Source: an uncultured Alphaproteobacteria bacterium (GTDB taxonomy: Bacteria; Pseudomonadota; Alphaproteobacteria; HIMB59; GCA-002718135). From it: DNA of 50,293 nucleotides. Positions 43,227 through 50,293 of this stretch are shown here, one piece after another. Location: positions 1-50,293 of the forward strand of contig CACBDX010000004.1 of the NCBI GenBank assembly GCA_902538155.1, in the 5' to 3' direction. The notes under the pieces were generated by a model, which had not been told where the DNA came from, searched no databases, and saw only the letters and a list, made by a program, of their open reading frames with translations. Made by a program: the position numbers and the translations under genes. How positions within the stretch are numbered: position 1 is the first letter of the stretch; every line of letters begins with the position of its first letter.

Positions 43227-44008
43227 TACAGATAATTATCTCTTTTAGCTTTCGTAAACAAATTAAAAAAATTATTATCAGTTATTTTTTCAAATTCTTC
43301 TAAGGATAATTTAAAAAATTTTGCCAAATATTCAGCTGTGTACTTTACAAAAGATGGTTCATTAACTTTACCCCTCATTGGTTCAGGTGCTAAAAAAGGA
43401 CTGTCAGTTTCTATAAGTATAGAATCTAAAGGAGCATCCTTAATTATATCTCTTAAATTTGATGCATTTTTAAATGTTATTATTCCAGAAATAGAAATGT
43501 AGTAGTTATTCTCTAAACAAAAATTTAATAGCTGATTTGAACCGGTGAAACAGTGAAAAATTAGTTTTAAATTATTTAATTTATAATTTTTTAAAATATC
43601 TACAATTTCTTTTTCAGAATTTCTTTGATGAATGATAATTGGTAACGAATGCTTTATTGAAGCTTCAATATGGGTTTCAAAGACTTTTGTTTGTTCTTTG
43701 AGAAATTGATCATCATGATACAAGTCAATGCCTGTTTCGCCTATTCCTATTACTTTTTCGTTATTACAGTATTGATCAAAGTTTTGTAATTCAATTTGGT
43801 TCATTGATTGAACATCACTTGGATGAAGTCCATATGAGAGATAAATAGAATTATAATTTTTTATTAAATTTAAATGATCCTGGAAATCTTCAGGTTTGGT
43901 ATTGATTGATAATATTGAGCGAATATTATTTTTTTTGGAATTATTAATGATATTTTCAAAATTTTCTGATAATTTTTTAAAATTTAAATGACAATGTGAA
44001 TCAATCAT
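43226..44008 (-). CDS. tatD: TatD-family deoxyribonuclease/metal-dependent hydrolase
   Basis: 260 residues. TIM-barrel hydrolase motifs: His5 and His7 (DSHCHLN), Glu91 (GIGETGID), His127 (HQR), HCF (about 150-152) and the late ETDSPFLAP (about 202-210). TatD enzymes are metal-dependent 3'-5' DNA/RNA exonucleases linked to DNA repair and quality control. The position between metG and the PhnP-like gene is the common alphaproteobacterial order. It overlaps metG by 8 bases. Confidence 0.93.
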   Translation of the reverse strand: MIDSHCHLNFKKLSENFENIINNSKKNNIRSILSINTKPEDFQDHLNLIKNYNSIYLSYGLHPSDVQSMNQIELQNFDQYCNNEKVIGIGETGIDLYHDDQFLKEQTKVFETHIEASIKHSLPIIIHQRNSEKEIVDILKNYKLNNLKLIFHCFTGSNQLLNFCLENNYYISISGIITFKNASNLRDIIKDAPLDSILIETDSPFLAPEPMRGKVNEPSFVKYTAEYLAKFFKLSLEEFEKITDNNFFNLFTKAKRDNYL

Positions 44009-45521
44009 TCAATATTCTTGGAAATATTGGTTCTGGGTTATTTATTTTTATATTTTGATTTATTAGTTTAGTGAAGCTGTTAAATTTATTATTTTCCATA
44101 TTATAGTTAAAAATACTAAGAATTTTCTTAGAACTAGTTGGGATTATTGGATAAAGCATAATAGCAGATTTAATAATTATATTTGTGACAATATATAAAA
44201 CTTCTTCCATTCTAATTTTATTTGTTTTTTTCAGTGTCCATGGTGCTTGAGTGTCAACATATGCATTACCGGCAGATATTAACTCCAAGACAGATCTAAT
44301 TGCTCTATCAATCTGTTGATTATCCATAAATTTACAATATTCATCAAATTTATTCTGAAGAATATTAATTAAATCCTGATCGTCATTAGTTAAATTTTCT
44401 GCTGGCTTTAGTAAAGAATCATTATTTTTAACTACAAATGATGAAATCCTTTGTACTAAATTACCAAAATTATTCGATAAATCCGCATTAATTCTATTTG
44501 CAATTGCTTTTTTTGAAAAATCCCCATCATTCCCAAAGGGTACTTCTCTAAATAAAAAAAATCTTATTTGATCTAAACCATACTCATCAATTATTTCATA
44601 AGGGTCAATGACATTACCAAGTGATTTAGAAATTTTTTGTCCTTCATTTGTCCACCAACCGTGTGCAAATATTCTTTTAGGCGGCTCAATGCCTGCAGCC
44701 ATTAAAAAAGCTGGCCAATACACTGCATGAAATCTTAATATGTCTTTCCCCACAATGTGTGTTGCAGGCCAAAATTGTTTATAATTTTTATTATTTATAT
44801 CTGGATAACCAATTGCAGTTAGGTAGTTGCATAATGCATCAATCCAAACATACATCACATGCTTCGAATTATTTGGAACTGGCACTCCCCAATTAAATGT
44901 TGTTCTTGAAATAGACAGATCTTTTAATCCACCTTTAATAAAACTTAATACTTCATTATATCGCGTTTTAGGTAAGATTGATTCTGGATTTTTTTCATAA
45001 TAATTGATTAACTTATCTTGCCATTCTGAAAGCTTAAAAAAATAACTCTCCTCCTTAACCCATTCTACAGGTGATCCATTATCCGTAACATATTTTCCAT
45101 CAATCTTTTTTAATTCATTTTCTAAATAAAATGCTTCATCTCTAACTGAGTACCAACCTTCATAATTTGAAAGATATATTTGATTATTTTTTTCTAATTG
45201 CCTCCAAAGTTCTTGTGAAGCTTTAATATGTCTTTCTTCAGTAGTTCGTATAAAATCATCTATTTCACATCCTAAAAAAGGTATTAAATTAATAAAATTA
45301 ACTGAAAGTTTATCGACGAATTCTTTAGGTTTTAAGTTTGAATTAATAGCAGCTTTTTCTACTTTTTGCCCATGTTCGTCTGTACCTGTTAAAAAGAATA
45401 CATTCTTTCCTAATAATTTATTATATCGCGCAATAATATCGCAAGCTATACTTGTATAAGCATGACCTATATGAGGTATGTCATTAGTGTAGTAAATTGG
45501 AGTAGTTATATAAAAATTCAT
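44001..45521 (-). CDS. metG: Methionine-tRNA ligase, short form
   Basis: 506 residues. HIGH motif as HIGH (17-20), KMSKS motif as KISKS (296-300), and conserved blocks FFLTGTDEHGQK and IVGKDILRFHAVYWPAFLMA. The zinc-knuckle cysteines are absent and the C-terminal tRNA-binding domain is missing, as in short MetG forms common in alphaproteobacteria. Charges initiator and elongator tRNA-Met. One base separates it from holB upstream. Confidence 0.96.
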   Translation of the reverse strand: MNFYITTPIYYTNDIPHIGHAYTSIACDIIARYNKLLGKNVFFLTGTDEHGQKVEKAAINSNLKPKEFVDKLSVNFINLIPFLGCEIDDFIRTTEERHIKASQELWRQLEKNNQIYLSNYEGWYSVRDEAFYLENELKKIDGKYVTDNGSPVEWVKEESYFFKLSEWQDKLINYYEKNPESILPKTRYNEVLSFIKGGLKDLSISRTTFNWGVPVPNNSKHVMYVWIDALCNYLTAIGYPDINNKNYKQFWPATHIVGKDILRFHAVYWPAFLMAAGIEPPKRIFAHGWWTNEGQKISKSLGNVIDPYEIIDEYGLDQIRFFLFREVPFGNDGDFSKKAIANRINADLSNNFGNLVQRISSFVVKNNDSLLKPAENLTNDDQDLINILQNKFDEYCKFMDNQQIDRAIRSVLELISAGNAYVDTQAPWTLKKTNKIRMEEVLYIVTNIIIKSAIMLYPIIPTSSKKILSIFNYNMENNKFNSFTKLINQNIKINNPEPIFPRILND

Positions 45522-45522
45522 T

Positions 45523-46506
45523 TTATTGAGTTAAAAAATTTAATATAAATATTTTTTTATCAAGATTTAAACTAAATAATTCTTTTTGGTTATTAGTTAA
45601 ATAATCAAATCTATCAATAAGATTTTTTTTGCTAAGATTTACAGATAAAGACTCTAACTCTAGATAATTTGGCATATTAACTAAGCTTTTATCATCTCTG
45701 TTTACTTTTAGCTTATTAGCAACAATTAGGATAAACTTTAGCATTGATAAATAATTATTAAATTCATCATTAGTAAGTTTTGATAAGATATTAGATAAAT
45801 TTATTTTATCATCATCTAGATCATTTGATAAAAGACATTTAATTGATAATTGGAAAATATCCAAGAAATCATTATTATAATAAAGAATAGTGTTTCCAGG
45901 TGATCCATAAGTTAATTCAAAGTAAAAATTTATTTCTTCATTAGATATTTCATCAATTTTATTTTTAATAATTTTAGTAAAATTTGTTAAATTATGAGTA
46001 TTAAATTTAATTTTCAAACATCTTGATCTAATTGTTGGCAGAAGTAATGAAATCTGGTTTGATATTAAAAAAATATAGTTATTTTCTTTCGGTTCTTCTA
46101 GAATTTTAAGCATACTATTTGCAGAACTAATGTTTAAATAATCAGCAGAATCAATGATAACTATTTTAGAAGAATTTTGAATTATTGATGTTGAATTTAA
46201 AAATGTTTTTAATCTTCTAATTTGATCAATAGTTATATTAGTTTTAATTTTTCCAGTTTTGTTATCAATTTCTTTTTCAATTATTTTTATATTTGGATGT
46301 GTATTATTTTTAAATAAATTTAAATGATGATCAACATTATTATCTTTAAATTCTATATTTATAATATTTTTAACTAATTTGTTAAGAAAAGTTCTTTTAC
46401 CTATGCCACTCAATCCATGAACTAAAATTGAATTTGGAAGATTATTTGATTCGTATCTGTTGAGAAGATCATTATACTCTTTTTCAAAACCTATTAATTC
46501 AATCAT
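45523..46506 (-). CDS. holB: DNA polymerase III subunit delta'
   Basis: 327 residues. The N-terminal AAA+ domain has a P-loop-like GLSGIGKRT (31-39), the sensor region VIIDSADYLN (about 116-125), ANSMLKILEEP (about 129-139), and the TIRSRC arginine-finger motif (about 158-163). This clamp-loader subunit lies between tmk and metG, the classic order. It is more diverged than the neighbours, which is normal for holB. The gaps are 3 bases to tmk and 1 base to metG. Confidence 0.93.
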   Translation of the reverse strand: MIELIGFEKEYNDLLNRYESNNLPNSILVHGLSGIGKRTFLNKLVKNIINIEFKDNNVDHHLNLFKNNTHPNIKIIEKEIDNKTGKIKTNITIDQIRRLKTFLNSTSIIQNSSKIVIIDSADYLNISSANSMLKILEEPKENNYIFLISNQISLLLPTIRSRCLKIKFNTHNLTNFTKIIKNKIDEISNEEINFYFELTYGSPGNTILYYNNDFLDIFQLSIKCLLSNDLDDDKINLSNILSKLTNDEFNNYLSMLKFILIVANKLKVNRDDKSLVNMPNYLELESLSVNLSKKNLIDRFDYLTNNQKELFSLNLDKKIFILNFLTQ

Positions 46507-46509
46507 TAA

Positions 46510-47121
46510 TTACAACTTTAATTTTTCAATAATATTTTTATGAATTATATCTCTAGATAAAGAAGCATCTATAGTTATATATCTTTTTGGATTTGCTATT
46601 TTTTTATATCCTTGAATTACTTTTTGATGAAATAATAAATTAGATTTATCATATTTGTTTTTAACTTTTCTTTGTTTTAATCTTTTGATTATTTCTTTTG
46701 GATTGATTTTAAAAATAAAAGTATAGTCAGGAAAGAAATTATTTAGAAGTTCATTATGAAGTTTTTGAGCTCTTTTAATACCAAACTTATTCACATATCC
46801 TTGATAAACAAATGAAGAATCTGCATATCGATCTGAAATGACAATCTTACCTTTTTTAAGATTAGGTATAATTACTTCATTAATATGGTTTGACCTAGCA
46901 GCCATAAGAAGAAGTAATTCTTCTAAATTATTAATTGTGGATTTATTATCTAAAATTAATTTTCTTAATTTTTCTGCAAAATTGGTTCCTCCTGGTTCTC
47001 TGGATATAATAAAAGGAATTTTCTTTTTTTTTAAATATTTTGATAAAAGTAATATTTGAGATGACTTTCCACTAGCTTCGGGTCCTTCAAAAGTAATGAA
47101 CAAACCTTTATTTAATTTCAT
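46510..47121 (-). CDS. tmk: Thymidylate kinase
   Basis: 203 residues. P-loop GPEASGKS (13-20), REPGGT (41-46), and DRYADSSFVYQG (97-108) are the standard motifs. It phosphorylates dTMP to dTDP for DNA synthesis. An RLKQRKVKNKYDKS stretch (about 146-159) is the flexible lid. Start overlaps the end of dacC by 14 bases, so the cell-wall and DNA genes are on one transcript. Confidence 0.96.
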   Translation of the reverse strand: MKLNKGLFITFEGPEASGKSSQILLLSKYLKKKKIPFIISREPGGTNFAEKLRKLILDNKSTINNLEELLLLMAARSNHINEVIIPNLKKGKIVISDRYADSSFVYQGYVNKFGIKRAQKLHNELLNNFFPDYTFIFKINPKEIIKRLKQRKVKNKYDKSNLLFHQKVIQGYKKIANPKRYITIDASLSRDIIHKNIIEKLKL

Positions 47122-48241
47122 CTAAACTTCTTCCAAAAATTAAGTATTTTGCTGCAGCAAAAATTTTAAATAAAGGATTAATTTCAGATACATCTTTTTC
47201 AGCAATAAGGGGTATTTCTATTTTTGGCTTTCCATCAATACCAATTATTAATTTTCCCAATTCATCACCTTTTTTTATTGGGGCAGAAATTGGTTTGGTA
47301 TATTCAATAGATGAATTCATTAATTGAATTTGATCAAATGATAATGTTGATACTACTTTTTGTTCACTTATTAAATTAATACTACTCTCACTACCCAGCC
47401 ATACATCTACTTCTTTAATAAATTGATCTTTTTCAACTAATGTTTGTTGCGATGTTTGATTAAATGCCCAATTTATTAAGTTAGATGACTCATTTAATCT
47501 TGATCTAGAACTATTTGTGCCATTTATAACAACTGTAATTCTTCTATCATTCCTCAATGCTGTAGCCGCTATCCCCCAACCAGACTCTTTAGTGAAGCCT
47601 GTTTTTAATCCATCAGCTCCTTGAACTTGATATAAAAGCTTATTTCTATTGGGTTGACTAATATCGTTATAAGTAAATTCTTCCATTTTGAAGTATGAAT
47701 AGAGCTGAGGGAAATCTTTAATAAGAGCATTTGAAAGAATTCCAAGATCATAAACAGTGGAATAGTGATTATCATCTGGCCACCCAGATGAATTAATAAA
47801 GTTTGTATTTTTCATTCCTAAGCGCTCTGCATAAACATTCATAAGTTTAGCAAAGTCATCTTCCGTACCACCTAAGCATTCTGCCAAGGCTATAGAAGCA
47901 TCATTACCAGATTGAACAATAATACCCTTTAATAAATCATCAACTGTTACATTATCATCTATCTCTAAAAATGTTCTAGAACCACCCATTTTATATGCTT
48001 TAGGAGAAACTTTACATTCATTAGAAATTGCAAAATTAGTATTCTTTATTCTATCAAATGCAACATAAACAGTCATGATCTTAGTCATTGAAGCAGGTAT
48101 AACTTTTGTATTAGAATTTTTTTCAAAAAGAACTTCGTTGGTATCAAAATCAATAACAACCGCTTGCTCTGCTTTCGTATCAATAGCGTAAAGTTTAAAA
48201 GAAATTATAAAAAATAAAAAAAAGCTAAAAATTTTTACCAT
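47108..48241 (-). CDS. dacC: D-alanyl-D-alanine carboxypeptidase (penicillin-binding protein 5/6 type)
   Basis: 377 residues. A signal peptide (ends about YAID, residues 18-21) and the three active-site motifs SMTK (Ser51, Lys54), SGN (111-113) and KTG (213-215). A C-terminal beta domain and a final amphipathic helix (FKIFAAAKYLIFGRS) anchor it to the inner membrane. It trims the terminal D-Ala of cell-wall pentapeptides. Between rlpA and tmk, the usual alphaproteobacterial order. Confidence 0.94.
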   Translation of the reverse strand: MVKIFSFFLFFIISFKLYAIDTKAEQAVVIDFDTNEVLFEKNSNTKVIPASMTKIMTVYVAFDRIKNTNFAISNECKVSPKAYKMGGSRTFLEIDDNVTVDDLLKGIIVQSGNDASIALAECLGGTEDDFAKLMNVYAERLGMKNTNFINSSGWPDDNHYSTVYDLGILSNALIKDFPQLYSYFKMEEFTYNDISQPNRNKLLYQVQGADGLKTGFTKESGWGIAATALRNDRRITVVINGTNSSRSRLNESSNLINWAFNQTSQQTLVEKDQFIKEVDVWLGSESSINLISEQKVVSTLSFDQIQLMNSSIEYTKPISAPIKKGDELGKLIIGIDGKPKIEIPLIAEKDVSEINPLFKIFAAAKYLIFGRSLDEIK

Positions 48242-48276
48242 AAATATTAATAATTCTTAATTATGACCTTTATTTG

Positions 48277-49212
48277 TTATTCAATAAGAATTTCAGTTTC
48301 CTTATAACCTTTTGAGATAAAGTATGAAACCAAATTATTTGCTTCTATTTTTTCTAAAGGACCAATAATTACGTCATATTTGGAATTATTTTTTTCTGAA
48401 GTATATTTTAAATTATTATCATAATTATCTAATACTGATCGAATACTCTCATAATTTTCAAATCCTATTACTCTTAAATATAATTTAAAATAAGTTATTT
48501 TTTCTGATTTTAACTCAATTGGCTCATCTATAATTGTATTAGTTTCATCTTTAGTTTCTGAAATTTCATCAATTTCTTCAATAGATACAATATCTGTTGG
48601 AGCAGATGAGATAGTTACATCAAAATTTTCTTCATTTAACGAATTTGCAACACTTTTCCATTGCTTGCTAGCATCAGAAAGTATTTCTACTTTTACAGTA
48701 GCTAATTTAGATTTATAAAAACCAAGAAGTTGAGCTACTTTTCTTGATACTTGAATAATAACTGCATTATCATCATGTCTATCTATAATTTTTACATTTA
48801 TAGATAAGCCATTATCCAAGTTAGTGACCTTAACCATACTTGGAATAGGTAGAGTTTTATGCCTACCAAGTAATTCTGTAACTTTATTGTAATCATTATT
48901 TACGGTTTTAATATTATGTAATTCCTTACCATAAAAAGAAGAAAGTCCAATTTCTGAATAATTATAATTTTCCTCTGGAGTATAACTAACTCCTTCAATA
49001 AAATAAGGCTCACCAACATAATAAAAAATATTATCTTTTATTTGTTTATTTTTTGATAGATTTTTTTCTTTTTTATCTTCTTTTTTATTTTCAATTATTT
49101 CTTCTATTTTGTTTGTGCTATTTTCTACAACTTCAGAAACATTATTAAGATCTAGTTCATTACAAGAAAATATAAATAAAATAAGTATTAAACTAATTAG
49201 ATATTTTATCAC
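48277..49212 (-). CDS. rlpA: RlpA-like septal lipoprotein with SPOR domain
   Basis: 311 residues from a GTG overlapping the end of mltB by 20 bases. Lipobox with Cys17; a Lys/Glu-rich linker (about 30-60); a double-psi barrel domain (about 86-178) with SSFYG, GRHKTLP (His118) and IIDR (Asp144); and a C-terminal SPOR domain (about 238-311). RlpA cleaves naked glycan strands at the septum. The catalytic Glu of the TASGE-type motif is Asp107 here, so activity is uncertain. The DPBB is shorter and more diverged than usual. Confidence 0.85.
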   Translation of the reverse strand: MIKYLISLILILFIFSCNELDLNNVSEVVENSTNKIEEIIENKKEDKKEKNLSKNKQIKDNIFYYVGEPYFIEGVSYTPEENYNYSEIGLSSFYGKELHNIKTVNNDYNKVTELLGRHKTLPIPSMVKVTNLDNGLSINVKIIDRHDDNAVIIQVSRKVAQLLGFYKSKLATVKVEILSDASKQWKSVANSLNEENFDVTISSAPTDIVSIEEIDEISETKDETNTIIDEPIELKSEKITYFKLYLRVIGFENYESIRSVLDNYDNNLKYTSEKNNSKYDVIIGPLEKIEANNLVSYFISKGYKETEILIE

Positions 49213-50230
49213 TTAGGAGACCTACTGATACAGCATAATATGATGAACAATTATAATAAAGAATATTTTTGTAATTTGGATAAACTATGAACATTCTTCC
49301 GTTTATCCCATCTGGCATTATTAATCTAGCCTCTAAATTATCTCTTATTGGTAAAGGATCTCCATTGATTTTTGTAAATCCTAACTTTGACCATTCCGAT
49401 AATGTTTTTGGGATTGATCTACGTTTAACTGCGCCACAGCCTTTGGGGTTAACTTGCTTTATAGAATCAAAGAAAGATGAGGAAATATTTTTTGGAGGAA
49501 GCACTTCTCTTCCCCAGGTGCTATCATTAGACCATGGATTTTTATCTAATGAAGTTAAATAATTTGCAGTACTAGCAAACGCATCTGCATAACTGCTCCA
49601 TATATCTATACCATCACCATCCCAGTCGTATGCTGTTTCTAAAAAAGTTGTCGGTATCATTTGAGTCATACCTACTGCCCCACCCCAACTTCCTTTTAAT
49701 TCTCCACTAGGAACAAGATTTTTGTCTAAAATTTCAAGAGCGGCAAATAATTGTTTTTTGTAAAAATCACTTCTTCTTCTATCAAATGCAAGAGTTGTTA
49801 TTGCAATTATGGAATTAATTTTTCCTTGATTTCTTCCATAATAACTTTCCATACCTAATACAGCTACTATAAACCTAGGTTGTATTTTAAAATGTTCTCC
49901 AATTTCTTTTAATAAATCCTCGTGTTTTTTTAAAAAATTTTTTCCCACAAATATTTTATCTTTTGTAATTGTATAAAATAAATACTCATCTAGAGTCATT
50001 GTTGATGCTGGTTGGCATCGATCACGCATAATAATTTTACTTTGTGGCTTAACGTTATTTAATTGTTTTGAAATAGTATTTTGACTTATGCCTATTTCTA
50101 AGGCTTCTTTTTTTATATTTGAAAGCCAACTATTCCATTCTTCATCAGATGGCATTTTTGGTTTTTCACAATCTGCTGAGTAGAGATTAAATGATATGAA
50201 TAAAAATAATATTACAAATCTAAAAATCAT
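49193..50230 (-). CDS. mltB: Lytic murein transglycosylase (MltB family)
   Basis: 345 residues. A signal peptide (about 1-19, ending LYSA) with Cys21 just after it, which may be lipidated although the lipobox is not classic. The SLT_2 domain holds catalytic Glu128 (GMESYYG) and GSWGGAVGMTQMIP (about 180-193), plus an EF-like loop DWDGDGIDIW (about 202-211). MltB cuts glycan strands to 1,6-anhydro ends. First gene of the long minus-strand run; 63 AT-rich bases upstream remain, without a clear promoter. Confidence 0.93.
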   Translation of the reverse strand: MIFRFVILFLFISFNLYSADCEKPKMPSDEEWNSWLSNIKKEALEIGISQNTISKQLNNVKPQSKIIMRDRCQPASTMTLDEYLFYTITKDKIFVGKNFLKKHEDLLKEIGEHFKIQPRFIVAVLGMESYYGRNQGKINSIIAITTLAFDRRRSDFYKKQLFAALEILDKNLVPSGELKGSWGGAVGMTQMIPTTFLETAYDWDGDGIDIWSSYADAFASTANYLTSLDKNPWSNDSTWGREVLPPKNISSSFFDSIKQVNPKGCGAVKRRSIPKTLSEWSKLGFTKINGDPLPIRDNLEARLIMPDGINGRMFIVYPNYKNILYYNCSSYYAVSVGLLSDKISN

Positions 50231-50293
50231 TATATAAAAATACCAAAACTATCGTTAATTAGGAAATGATATATACTTAATATTTTGACATTT

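Noticed and set aside
1..50293. Search by eye for tRNA, rRNA, CRISPR arrays, insertion sequences and phage genes
   Set aside because: No cloverleaf-like, rRNA-like, regularly spaced repeat or transposase/integrase sequence was seen.

Overview
The window is strongly AT-rich, very compact DNA. Many neighbouring genes overlap by a few bases and convergent genes share their ends. Gene content points to a streamlined marine alphaproteobacterium, in the style of SAR11, HIMB59 or AEGEAN-169. The clues are the order mltB-rlpA-dacC-tmk-holB-metG-tatD-MBL hydrolase, a phosphatidylcholine synthase, a short MetG without zinc knuckle, and many small-molecule permeases. The exact clade cannot be fixed by reading alone. 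I see no rRNA, tRNA, CRISPR array, insertion sequence or phage gene.

Layout. 1-6010: sugar and hydroxy-acid genes: the start of an FGGY kinase and a 59-residue membrane protein on the minus strand, then a plus-strand operon of aldo/keto reductase, D-2-hydroxyacid dehydrogenase, membrane-anchored quinoprotein-like beta-propeller and GH32/GH68-like glycosidase, facing an NAD-dependent epimerase. 6084-7930: three small membrane proteins of unknown role and an ABM-like protein. 7986-11178: an operon of circularly permuted ATP-grasp enzyme, alpha-E protein and transglutaminase-like protein. Upstream of it, at 11307-11424 on the minus strand, lie two tandem RNA elements that match the glutamine riboswitch (glnA RNA) core, with covarying stems. 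This is the main discovery in the window.

11528-20843: phosphatidylcholine synthase, MutT, a photolyase-related protein without Fe-S cysteines, a SlyB-like lipoprotein, tiny membrane ORFs, a renalase-like oxidase, AlaC aminotransferase, a YugP-like zinc protease, and an 870-residue protein that joins two cNMP-binding domains, a PlsC-type acyltransferase and an SGNH hydrolase. 20858-24931: a Gfo/Idh/MocA dehydrogenase, a D-apionate-lactonase-like protein and a TTC38-like protein, a possible piece of D-apiose catabolism. 24974-35609: a transporter-rich stretch with five EamA permeases and two MFS permeases, interleaved with YjbQ, a PhyH-type dioxygenase, an HDAC-family deacetylase and small unknowns. 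35845-38877: a TupA-like binding protein without ABC partners, a 2OG-Fe(II) oxygenase and SelO.

38878-50230 is one unbroken minus-strand run. It begins with cell-wall genes (mltB, rlpA, dacC), continues with tmk, holB, metG, tatD and a PhnP-like hydrolase, and ends with accessory catabolic genes (hydroxyacid dehydrogenase, SMP-30 lactonase, pterin dehydratase, M81 peptidase). Gaps of no more than 35 bases and several overlaps suggest a single operon or a few nested transcripts.
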